The notes under the pieces were generated by a model. The model worked only from the letters and a program-made list of their open reading frames with translations, was not told the DNA's origin and made no database searches. Shown piece by piece: positions 7,642 through 15,496 of a stretch of DNA of 64,000 nucleotides (position 1 is the first letter of the stretch; each line of letters starts with the position of its first letter). Source of the stretch: Niastella koreensis GR20-10 (GTDB taxonomy: Bacteria > Bacteroidota > Bacteroidia > Chitinophagales > Chitinophagaceae); the NCBI RefSeq assembly GCF_000246855.1, contig NC_016609.1, positions 1,736,001 through 1,800,000 of the forward strand. Reading direction: 5' to 3'. A program made the translations under genes and the position numbers.

Positions 7642-10331
7642 TTGTTTAGTACTCCCATGATCTTTATGCCGCTGGCGGCAGTATTACTGATCTGCAATTC
7701 GGGATATAACCGGGCTACTGTTTCCAGGAAGAATGTCTTGGTGTTTTCATCCAGTTCGGTATTTACCAGTTGCTCTGCATCTGCCCAACGGCCTTCCTGA
7801 ATATAGATCAGCGCCTTATTGCCGATGAATACTTTTTCAGCGGGGTTTAACTGGATGGCCTTGTTGTAAGCCTTCATGGCATTATCCATGTTGCCTGTTT
7901 CAAAATACAGGTTGCCTAACGAATTCCAGTTCAGGTAATCATTCCCGTCCAGTTTCAATGCTTTTTCATAGGCCTGAATAGCCTGTTCTTTTTGCCCGGT
8001 ATCACCGTATGCTCTGGCGATGTTAACGGTATAAACATAATTATTGGGGTCAAGCGCCAGGGCCTTGTTGAGATAGGTGATGGCATTATCGTAATCGGCT
8101 TTTTCTATATGAATAACTGCCAGTTCATTCCAGGGTTTATGACTGTTTGGGTTAACGGCAATTGCTTTCCTGTAGTAATTTTCGGCTTCGTCTTTATTGC
8201 CCATCAGGGCATAACTGGAAGCAATATTTTCGAGGTACACCGATTGGGCAGGATTTAATGCTACCGCTTTTTGAAAGTATTCAATGGCTTTCGGGTGGTT
8301 GTTCTGATCGTAATAAGTGAGGCCTATGCGGTTTTGTATAGTGTCGTCCTTAGGCGCTTTTACGGCCGCCTGCTCATAGTAGGGCCGTGCCTTGTCAAAT
8401 TCTTTTTTGCGCTCAAACGCCAGTCCTACGTTCACGTTAAAGTCAACTACGTCTGGTTGTTTTTCCAGGGCTTTGCGGAACCAGGTCAATGCGTCATCAA
8501 ATTTCTGTTGGTCATAATAAAACAATCCTGCCTGGTTCAGCGAATCGCCGTCTTTTGTATTCAGCCTGGCTGCTTCTAAAAACTCAGGTTCTGCTTTATC
8601 AAACAGGCCCTGGTTCTTATAGGCAAGGCCCAGGTTTTCGTGATAGATTGGATCTTCAGGCAATAATTCCACCGCTTTTGCGTAACAGGTTTCTGCTTCT
8701 TTGAACTGCGAATTGCGGTAGTAAAAATTGCCAAGCTTATTCCAGTCGCGCGGGGATTGTGTCAACTCAATCACCTCTTTAAGCAACCCGGCGGCTTCTT
8801 CTGTTTGATCGGCTTTTTCTTTTTGTTCAGACAATCTTTGTTTTGCCAGCACCAGGTTGTCTTTGTAAGTATAGTAATCAGGGTTTTGATTCATGGCATC
8901 CCGGTAATATGGAATGGCCTTTTCAAAATCTTCCTGGTCGAAATATACATTGCCTATAAAGTTATTGGCCCAGTCGGCCCATACAGGCCGGATTTTTTTA
9001 CAGATTTCGTACGTGTTGATTGCTTCCTGCGGTTGTTGGGTTTCTTCATAATAATAAGCCAGGTTCCATAAGGCGTCGTAGCTGTCTTTGTCGAGCGAAA
9101 GGGCCTTGTTTAATTGTTCTTTGGCCGCATCGAATTTTTTATCCTTGATGCAGGCATACCCCAGGTCAATATAAGCAGGGGAGAGTTGAGGTTGTAATTG
9201 TATCGCTTCCCTGTACAGCTTTTCTGCATTTTCAAAATCTTCCATAGCCCGGTAATTGGCGGCCAGGTCTCTGCAGGTATGGTAATAATTGGAATCGTAA
9301 AAGCAGGCGCTGTAATTTTCATGGGTGAACCGGAAGCGTTTTTTTTCAGGGTACCATATCAATTGTTCAGCCGCTTTCATCAGACCTGGCATTTTGTTGT
9401 TGTGTTCGGCATAAATAACGGCGTTATAGCTGTACAAAGTTATCAGGCGGCGGCAGGAATCTACCTGCAGCAGATTATTGCGCCAGCCTTCGTTGTACCA
9501 GTATTCTTCATTGGTAAGCACGTCTTTGGGTAATGCAGTTGCCTGCTCCAGTTTTACTTTTGTTTCTGAAAAAAAAGTATCACCCACCAGGTTATAGGCA
9601 ACGTAATCCCTGCATTGTTTATTTATCACTTCCAGGAACACTTCCCTGGCTTTTTGATCTTCCCCTTGTTTCATGTACAGTTCACCCATGCAACGTCTGG
9701 GTATCAAATGATCGGGCTGTAATTCCAGGGCGTTTTGAAAATGTTTTTCTGCGTGCGTAAAAACAGGAAAGCTGTATAAGACGATCAGTCCTGAGATGGC
9801 TTCGGCCAGGCATCGTTCTTTTGCGCCTATGGCAGAATCGTTATAAATGTCCTGGAAAAACGGGTACAGGTCAACCCACCTCGATTCCCAGAGCAGCACC
9901 GGTACCTTGCTGATTGCTTTTTTCCAGGTCTCAAAAGGTTCGCCCAATTGAAAGGCCTGTTTCAACAACAGGCACACAAAATCTTCGCGGTAATGAACCA
10001 GTGCTTCGGCATAATACTGGCGCAGCAGGTTTGTTGCCTCGGATGTATTGGTGGCAGCTAATTGTTGTACGGCCATAAACTGCTTTTCAAACAGCAGCTC
10101 AAAAAAACTCTGCCGCAGCTCATTCAAAACCGATTTACAAAGCTCGTTGCTGTATTTCTCCGGATCTATTTTCAGGTAATCCCATGCATCGTGGGCATCG
10201 TCCTGTTCCAGTGATGGCCGCAGGTCTTCCAGCAGTTCTGCCATCAGCACCATATCAGGACCTTTTATCTTCAACGCCCAATGGGCATAAAAACCGGAAA
10301 GCAGTTCGGTAATATCTTGTTGTGTAAGCAT
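7638..10331 (-). CDS. Large TPR-repeat protein, third gene of a CHAT-protease operon
   Basis: 897 residues, no signal peptide. The first 170 residues are helical and unlike TPR. From about 175 to the end come more than a dozen 34-residue TPR units with the usual W/LG-Y-A-P pattern (for example AYIDLGYACIKDKKFDAAKEQLNKAL; AWNELAVI-like units; WNSLGNLYFETGNMDNAMKAY). TPR arrays bind peptide segments and often act as sensor or scaffold for CHAT proteases. The start lies 5 bp downstream of the CHAT stop, so the two are co-transcribed and probably act in one complex. The substrate and trigger are unknown. Confidence 0.9.
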   Translation of the reverse strand: MLTQQDITELLSGFYAHWALKIKGPDMVLMAELLEDLRPSLEQDDAHDAWDYLKIDPEKYSNELCKSVLNELRQSFFELLFEKQFMAVQQLAATNTSEATNLLRQYYAEALVHYREDFVCLLLKQAFQLGEPFETWKKAISKVPVLLWESRWVDLYPFFQDIYNDSAIGAKERCLAEAISGLIVLYSFPVFTHAEKHFQNALELQPDHLIPRRCMGELYMKQGEDQKAREVFLEVINKQCRDYVAYNLVGDTFFSETKVKLEQATALPKDVLTNEEYWYNEGWRNNLLQVDSCRRLITLYSYNAVIYAEHNNKMPGLMKAAEQLIWYPEKKRFRFTHENYSACFYDSNYYHTCRDLAANYRAMEDFENAEKLYREAIQLQPQLSPAYIDLGYACIKDKKFDAAKEQLNKALSLDKDSYDALWNLAYYYEETQQPQEAINTYEICKKIRPVWADWANNFIGNVYFDQEDFEKAIPYYRDAMNQNPDYYTYKDNLVLAKQRLSEQKEKADQTEEAAGLLKEVIELTQSPRDWNKLGNFYYRNSQFKEAETCYAKAVELLPEDPIYHENLGLAYKNQGLFDKAEPEFLEAARLNTKDGDSLNQAGLFYYDQQKFDDALTWFRKALEKQPDVVDFNVNVGLAFERKKEFDKARPYYEQAAVKAPKDDTIQNRIGLTYYDQNNHPKAIEYFQKAVALNPAQSVYLENIASSYALMGNKDEAENYYRKAIAVNPNSHKPWNELAVIHIEKADYDNAITYLNKALALDPNNYVYTVNIARAYGDTGQKEQAIQAYEKALKLDGNDYLNWNSLGNLYFETGNMDNAMKAYNKAIQLNPAEKVFIGNKALIYIQEGRWADAEQLVNTELDENTKTFFLETVARLYPELQISNTAASGIKIMGVLNN

Positions 10332-10336
10332 GGCGC

Positions 10337-11713
10337 TTATAATTTTGCCCGGGTAGCTTTTTCGGGGTTGTCATTATCAATAGAAGTGGTTTCCAGTTTG
10401 GCGGCCCTTTCCTGCGGATTGGTAGTATTCACCATTCTTTCACCGGTTGTTTCAACACCTGGCGCAGTTGCCCTGATCATGCGGATCGGTTCATCGGTAG
10501 TAATAAATAAAACAGGGCTGCCGAAATAATTATACTTGTAAGGTTCACCTGCTGGTTGAAATTGCTGCCCCGCGTAATCTTTATGATCGGTGCCCAAATG
10601 GTCTCTTCCAATAGTAACTGCTTCGGCTACATCATTACCGGCCAGCAGGCTTTCATATACTTTAAAATAGAATGTGCAGCTTTGGCTGGTGTTGATCTCG
10701 TTTTGCATACCTACTACGGCCGGGATGTTCACTCTTGTACATTCATACGCCACACCCCGCAGGGTGTTTTCTATCATGCCGATCTTGGCGCTGTCGCAGG
10801 CCTGAAAAAAAACAATGGAGGGCGGACGAACATCCAGTCCATTGCTGGAAAAAAGCGAGGCAAAGGAACCGTCATTAACCCAGTCGATTTTGTCGGCTGA
10901 CTTTTTCTTCAGGGCCAGTTTACCCGCCTGGTTTTGCAGCATGGCATGGCCAATATAATGAACGATATAAGCCGGTTCGTTCGGGCCACCGTTCCGCCAT
11001 TCTGTTACAATGCTTTCCACATCATCTTTGAGGCTGTCCATCGAAGGGGCGTCCAGTACTTTTATTTCCACCTTACCGGGATACTGTTGTTTGAGGTTAT
11101 CAAACATTTTAAGCAACTCAGGTTTATCGGTGGCCCTTGAATCGATCGCCGGGTTAATGCCGCCATTGCCTTCTGTATTAAGCAAAACAATAATGTACAG
11201 TTTGTCCTGTTCGGGATGAACGGCCTTGCGGATGTTGGTAGGGAACCGCCTTATAACCTGGAAGCTGCTTTTCACGCTGGCCGATAAATAAAATGGTTCG
11301 TCGGACCCGGGAAATTTATACAACACATATTCCCAGGGCAAATTGGCCATGCCCGACTTATCATCGAACGACAATATAAGCCGGCAGTTTTTTGAAACGC
11401 CTGAACGCAGGGTTTGGTAGGTTTTGCGCATCGATACGCCGCGCAGATCGCCTTTTTTGCCAAAGATGATCTTGGACAGCATTTCACCCAGCAGTTCAAA
11501 ATCCTGCCGCTGAAACAGTTCAGGATCGGTTTTAATAAAGTTGAGCACCTTATGAAAGATCTTGGCAATCCCCAGTTCAATGCGAACGTTATTGCCGTCT
11601 GCATCATTTTCACCGGTGTCGAAGGGAACCTTACCGGGATCGTTATCCTGGTCGAACACCAGGTTATTGCCATCGATGCTGATCTGGATGTTAATGCTAT
11701 TTTCGCCGGGCAT
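10337..11713 (-). CDS. CHAT-domain caspase-like cysteine protease
   Basis: 458 residues. An N-terminal region (about 45-160) contains the LPWEYVLY motif typical of the CHAT pre-domain. The protease core has the catalytic His in VHYIGHA (H256) and Cys in VFFQACDSA (C306), the His/Cys dyad of clan CD peptidases (caspase, separase). VGMQNEI and the C-terminal YFGSPVLF complete the fold. A 50-residue low-complexity polar tail ends the protein. No signal peptide, so the enzyme is probably cytoplasmic. It sits between an unrecognised gene (11-bp gap) and a TPR gene (5-bp gap). CHAT proteases paired with TPR proteins act in defence complexes such as type III-E CRISPR (Csx29); no CRISPR genes are present here. 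Confidence 0.92.
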   Translation of the reverse strand: MPGENSINIQISIDGNNLVFDQDNDPGKVPFDTGENDADGNNVRIELGIAKIFHKVLNFIKTDPELFQRQDFELLGEMLSKIIFGKKGDLRGVSMRKTYQTLRSGVSKNCRLILSFDDKSGMANLPWEYVLYKFPGSDEPFYLSASVKSSFQVIRRFPTNIRKAVHPEQDKLYIIVLLNTEGNGGINPAIDSRATDKPELLKMFDNLKQQYPGKVEIKVLDAPSMDSLKDDVESIVTEWRNGGPNEPAYIVHYIGHAMLQNQAGKLALKKKSADKIDWVNDGSFASLFSSNGLDVRPPSIVFFQACDSAKIGMIENTLRGVAYECTRVNIPAVVGMQNEINTSQSCTFYFKVYESLLAGNDVAEAVTIGRDHLGTDHKDYAGQQFQPAGEPYKYNYFGSPVLFITTDEPIRMIRATAPGVETTGERMVNTTNPQERAAKLETTSIDNDNPEKATRAKL

Positions 11714-11724
11714 GGCTGACTGGT

Positions 11725-12762
11725 TTACAGGTTGGTAATTTTTTCATCCATTTCGCTCCAGAAGTTTTTCTCCAATTGTTTAGCCGCGCCCCAGTTGAAT
11801 TTCCTGTCCACCATCTTTTTCAGTTCTTCAAAGAACTGGTCAATCAGGCGTTCGGCATCCGCAGTGGTAAGGTCGGCACTGCGGTTCATTTCAAAATTCA
11901 GCACCCGCAGCATTTCCTTTATTTTCATTTTTTCACTTTCACTTACTTCCGGTATTCCCTGAGCATAGGCCCTTATTTCGTCGTACTGTTTGTAAATAGG
12001 CAGTGCCATGTAATCGTTCCGCTCGGTGGTTTTGGTGATGCTGAACAGGATGTATTCATCTTCCCGGAATGGATTGTTTTTATATAACAGTCTGTTGTTC
12101 TTATCAACGGAAAAATCGGCCGCGTCCCAGTTGTTGTTCGATTTGTCGATCATGGCGTAATACCCCGGTTCAAAAGCTTCACCGGCATCGGGATCGAATT
12201 CTTTCCTGATGCCAAACAGGGGCTTTGTTTTATCGGTATTCACCAGTTCTTCAATGCCGCTTACAATTACGTCAGATACTTTGGTAAAGCTCTTCAGCAT
12301 ACCAGCAATGTTGTCGTTAAAAACGCCGGTTACGCTTTCGAGGAACTTCATGGTTTTGTTCAGGTAGTTCTCCGTTTCGTTCCTGAATAAGGCTATATTA
12401 ATGATGAACCGCCCGCCGGCGTAGGGATGCAGCCCCGCTACCCGGGTATCGCGAAAGACCATGCCTTCTCCTTCGCCTTTCATTTTATCTTTTAACAGGG
12501 TGCTTCCAACAACAAACGGGTTGGAAACAAATTGTTGGTTGTACATATACTCGGTAATGGAAATAACCATGGGCTCGATCTGGCTGAACCACTGGCGGCT
12601 TTCCTTTAAATACATTTCATTGACCCGAAGCGAGAAATAGTGTTTGCGGGTTTCAAAACTCCCTTCCAGCGAGGCAGGATCGGGGGTGTTTTGATTGGGG
12701 ATCTTGAAATAATGGGGCAATACAGTGGGAGAGCTGATGAGCTTTTTAAAAAAGTCGTTCAT
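11725..12762 (-). CDS. Unrecognised protein, first gene of the CHAT-TPR operon
   Basis: 345 residues from the ATG at 12762; the frame extends to a TTG at 12798, which I rejected as a less likely start. No signal peptide or membrane segment. Visible features: a mixed region with SLRVNEMYLKESRQWF and FRDTRVAGLHPYAGGRFIIN (about 45-130), an amphipathic helical stretch (about 135-185), an acidic middle region (FDPDAGEAFEPGYYAMID), and a charged helical C-terminus rich in Lys and Glu (about 270-345). I do not recognise the family. As the promoter-proximal gene with 11 bp to the CHAT gene, it is likely the sensor, substrate or regulator of the protease. Confidence 0.8.
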   Translation of the reverse strand: MNDFFKKLISSPTVLPHYFKIPNQNTPDPASLEGSFETRKHYFSLRVNEMYLKESRQWFSQIEPMVISITEYMYNQQFVSNPFVVGSTLLKDKMKGEGEGMVFRDTRVAGLHPYAGGRFIINIALFRNETENYLNKTMKFLESVTGVFNDNIAGMLKSFTKVSDVIVSGIEELVNTDKTKPLFGIRKEFDPDAGEAFEPGYYAMIDKSNNNWDAADFSVDKNNRLLYKNNPFREDEYILFSITKTTERNDYMALPIYKQYDEIRAYAQGIPEVSESEKMKIKEMLRVLNFEMNRSADLTTADAERLIDQFFEELKKMVDRKFNWGAAKQLEKNFWSEMDEKITNL

Positions 12763-12929
12763 AAGCGCAAGTTTAGCCGTGATAATTTGAGTTGCCAATC
12801 CGGGTTTCGTGGGGCAGCGGGGAGCTATTCAAAGGATCGCAAAAGGTCAGCTATTTTGAAGAAATTACCAATACCCAGTATGTGGTATGTTTGGCAAGGT
12901 TTAATGGGTATTAAATACGAAAAGCAGCT

Positions 12930-13577
12930 TTATACAAGCTGCTGATTGATTGCTTTAGCCACTACTTCCGTAAGCGAAGCCACATGCAGCTTCTCATAGA
13001 TCTTCTTTACATGGCTTCTTACTGTTTCATAGCTGATGTTCATATTGGCGGCGATCATTTTATAACTAAGTCCATCCACAATATGAACCAGTACTTCTTT
13101 TTCTTTAGGGGTGAGTTTGTAGTCATGAGTAGCAGGCCGGCGAATGAGGCCATGCGATTGTTCCACCATCTTCAATACTTTTCTTGCTATTACCGGTGTT
13201 AAGGGGGCGCCGCCCAATTGCATTTCTTTCAACGCGCCAATAAGATGAATGCTCAAATAACTTTTTAAAATATAGCCTGAGGCGCCTGCGCGGATAGAAT
13301 CGAAGATCAGTTCATCTTCTTCACAGATCGTTTGTATAAGGATCAGAATATGGGGCAATTCTTTTTTCAAATTGCGTACTATATCAATACCGTTCATGCC
13401 CGACATCGCAATATCAATCAATACCACCTCCGCCTGGCATTTTATAACCTTTTCCACACAATCCCGGGCATCGTCATAAACGCCTGCCACATCAAACGCC
13501 TCATCGGACTGTAACAATTCAGTTATACAATTACGTGCATGCTGGTTTTCGTCGAAAATAGCGATTTTCGTTTTCAT
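12930..13577 (-). CDS. NarL/FixJ-type response regulator, orphan
   Basis: 215 residues from the ATG at 13577 (a GTG three codons upstream is also in frame). The receiver domain has an acidic DEN motif near the start, phospho-acceptor Asp in VLIDIAMSGMNG and the Lys in GYILK. The LuxR-type helix-turn-helix is at the C-terminus (LTPKEKEVLVHIVDGLSYKMIAANMNISYETVRSHVKKIYEKL). No histidine kinase is adjacent. The upstream neighbour is divergent, separated by about 225 bp. Confidence 0.92.
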   Translation of the reverse strand: MKTKIAIFDENQHARNCITELLQSDEAFDVAGVYDDARDCVEKVIKCQAEVVLIDIAMSGMNGIDIVRNLKKELPHILILIQTICEEDELIFDSIRAGASGYILKSYLSIHLIGALKEMQLGGAPLTPVIARKVLKMVEQSHGLIRRPATHDYKLTPKEKEVLVHIVDGLSYKMIAANMNISYETVRSHVKKIYEKLHVASLTEVVAKAINQQLV

Positions 13578-13737
13578 AATATTCACTCTTACTATAATGT
13601 GTGTTCGCTTGAAAAAACTATAAGCAGCAGTAGATAAATACCAGTTTCGTTAAGTTCTATAGTTCGAGGCAAGTAGCGTATATAAACGGAAACAATAATA
13701 TTTCCGACTCAGCAACGCAAATGTAATATTAAATTCT

Positions 13738-13790
13738 CATTGAGTAAATAATACTTAATGAACTAATGTTAATGTTGATAAATACTCATT
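13738..13790. promoter_or_regulatory. Candidate NrtR-type operator pair
   Basis: 13738-13760 is an imperfect dyad, CATTgAGTA...TACTtAATG (8 of 11 pairs match about a central T). A second, weaker copy lies at 13771-13790 (AATG...ATAAATACTCATT) and shares the half-site AATACT-N-ATT. Both lie just upstream of the NrtR-like gene, where an autoregulatory operator of that family would be expected. No binding data are implied. Confidence 0.45.
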
Positions 13791-13802
13791 ATTTTGCATG
13801 TA

Positions 13803-14585
13803 ATGAAGATGGACGACTATAAACGTTTTGCTACAGAAGGTTACAGGGTCTACGTTCCCAATATATCTATCGCTTGTACACTGCTTGGCTTCCACGACAA
13901 TAAGTTAAAAGTATTATTACTTCGTTGGAAGGGGCTCGACAAATGGTCCCTGCCCGGTGGGTTTATGAAGCAGGATGAAGATGCGGATGAGGGTGCTGCG
14001 CGCATTCTGAAAGAACGTACCGGTTTGGATGTTTACCTGCAGCAATACCATACATATACAAGCCTGAACAGGTTTACTATAGATGAACCAAGCCAGAAAA
14101 AATTTAAAGATACATTTGGCATGGAGGTGTTGAAGGGGCATTGGTACGATAAGCGGGTGATAGGCATCGGTTACTACGGCCTGGCGGAATACGCAAAAGT
14201 GACCAGGATAGAATTGGATATGATCACCATAGATAGCCGGTGGTGGCCGGTTGATGATATTCCGGAGAACATGCTCTTTAACCACCACGAAATGATTGGT
14301 GGCGCCATGAAAGCCTTACAAAGGGATGTTGCCCATGAACCCGTATGTTTAAAACTGCTCCCATCAAAATTTACCATGGCTGAGTTACAATGTTTGTATG
14401 AGAGTATTCTGGGTTATTCGCTCGACAGGGGCAACTTCCGGAAAAAGATGATGAATGCAGGCATCCTGAAAGATATGGGGGAGAGCACCACCCGTAAGGC
14501 GCATAAGACCCCGCATTTGTATTCGTTCGACGTACGCGCGTATAAAAAGGCCCTGCAAAGTGGAATAATTTTCAAGTTACAATAG
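13803..14585 (+). CDS. NrtR-like transcription regulator (Nudix ligand domain plus winged helix)
   Basis: 260 residues from the ATG at 13803; an in-frame TTG at 13794 was rejected and a second ATG follows at 13809. Residues about 20-150 form a Nudix domain. The Nudix box (GGFMKQDEDADEGAARILKE) keeps GX5E but loses catalytic glutamates of REXXEE (it reads RILKERTGL), so it probably binds a ligand rather than hydrolysing one. Residues about 185-260 are a winged helix (KFTMAELQCLYESILGYSLDRGNFRKKM). In this family the Nudix part senses ADP-ribose or a sugar. The target genes cannot be told from neighbours; self-regulation through the dyads upstream is likely. Confidence 0.82.
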   Translation: MKMDDYKRFATEGYRVYVPNISIACTLLGFHDNKLKVLLLRWKGLDKWSLPGGFMKQDEDADEGAARILKERTGLDVYLQQYHTYTSLNRFTIDEPSQKKFKDTFGMEVLKGHWYDKRVIGIGYYGLAEYAKVTRIELDMITIDSRWWPVDDIPENMLFNHHEMIGGAMKALQRDVAHEPVCLKLLPSKFTMAELQCLYESILGYSLDRGNFRKKMMNAGILKDMGESTTRKAHKTPHLYSFDVRAYKKALQSGIIFKLQ

Positions 14586-14592
14586 CCTCACT

Positions 14593-14637
14593 AAAAAAGA
14601 AAAGGCAACTCCCGGCCGGAGTTGCCTTTTCTTTTTT
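14593..14637. terminator. Bidirectional rho-independent terminator
   Basis: A perfect 20-bp inverted repeat (14593-14612 with 14618-14637, core AAGGCAACTCC / GGAGTTGCCTT, loop CGGCC) carries A and T runs on both sides. It serves the convergent NrtR-like and cytochrome genes. Confidence 0.92.
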
Positions 14638-14649
14638 GCATACCAATGG

Positions 14650-15243
14650 TCATTTCATCGGACGAAAACCTGGTACTACATTTTTTACGGGCTTAACAGA
14701 TTTGAGATAGGTGAAAACGGCTTCAACATCATCATCAGTCATATTAATATAATTCTGCCAGGGCATAGGTGGCAATAAAGGACGTGATCCTTCCAGGCCT
14801 TTATACTTTCCTTCGCGAAGGGCTTTCTTAAACTGGTCGAGCGACCAGCTGCCGATACCGGTAGAGTCGGGGGTAAGGTTCGCTGCAAAAGTGGTTCCCC
14901 AGGGACCCATAAAGGCTGTCATGGTGGGTAACATAACCACTAATCCTTTTTTAACGGCATCTGTCTCGAAGGTTGGTAACGGGTTTGATTCAAGGCATCC
15001 GGCCAGTAGATTGGCAGAGTCGATTACAGGTCCCTGCGGGCCCAATTTCTTTGTTGAGTGACAATCGTTACAGCCAAGCGTGGTAACCAGGTATTTTCCT
15101 CTTTCAACGAGGTTAAGCTTACCGGCCCGGGCGCTGTCTTTTGTCTCAACAGGGTTTTGAGCAGCAGGGGCGTCTCCGCATCTTACGATTGCAATAGCCA
15201 CTACACTACCAATAATAATTGTGAAAAGTGTTTTCCTTGACAT
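14650..15243 (-). CDS. Exported mono-haem cytochrome c
   Basis: 197 residues from the ATG at 15243; the open frame continues upstream only to a TTG. The N-terminal hydrophobic segment is followed by IVRCG, so it may be a lipoprotein (C22), although Arg before the Cys is unusual. One haem-binding CNDCH motif lies at residues 58-62. A Met-rich stretch with candidate axial Met lies around PTMTAFMGPWG. The C-terminal MTDDDVEAVFTYLKSVKPVKN helix is typical of class I cytochromes. Similar single-haem proteins accompany many periplasmic oxidoreductases, but none is adjacent here. Confidence 0.88.
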   Translation of the reverse strand: MSRKTLFTIIIGSVVAIAIVRCGDAPAAQNPVETKDSARAGKLNLVERGKYLVTTLGCNDCHSTKKLGPQGPVIDSANLLAGCLESNPLPTFETDAVKKGLVVMLPTMTAFMGPWGTTFAANLTPDSTGIGSWSLDQFKKALREGKYKGLEGSRPLLPPMPWQNYINMTDDDVEAVFTYLKSVKPVKNVVPGFRPMK

Positions 15244-15468
15244 AAAACGTGTTTCATTTAAATGAAGTGCAAAAAAGTGGAAAATGAAACGCAAAAAAAA
15301 GGGTATAACTACCTAAAGTAATTAACCAAAACCGGTAATGAGTTTACCTCAAATCCGGTGATAACGAAAAATACAAAGGAACATCCCCTGTTCGGTTATA
15401 TGCGAAGTACAACAGATTGATCAATTTTGTGGCAGCAATGATTGTCTATTTGTTTGAGTATTAATTAA

Positions 15469-15490
15469 GGCGCCGACTTTTGGTGGCGCC
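15469..15490. terminator. Hairpin terminator
   Basis: GGCGCC(15469-15474)-N10-GGCGCC(15485-15490). On the plus strand it is followed by GTTTTTTT; on the minus strand it directly follows the stop of the outer-membrane protein gene and runs into TTAATTAAT. It probably terminates that minus-strand gene. Confidence 0.7.
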
Positions 15491-15496
15491 GTTTTT

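Noticed and set aside
10337-11713. CRISPR-linked (Craspase-type) CHAT protease
   Set aside because: No Cas proteins or repeats in the window; only the CHAT/TPR similarity remains.
12763-12798. TTG-started extension of the unrecognised CHAT-operon gene
   Set aside because: The ATG at 12762 is the more likely start; 12 extra codons add no recognisable feature.
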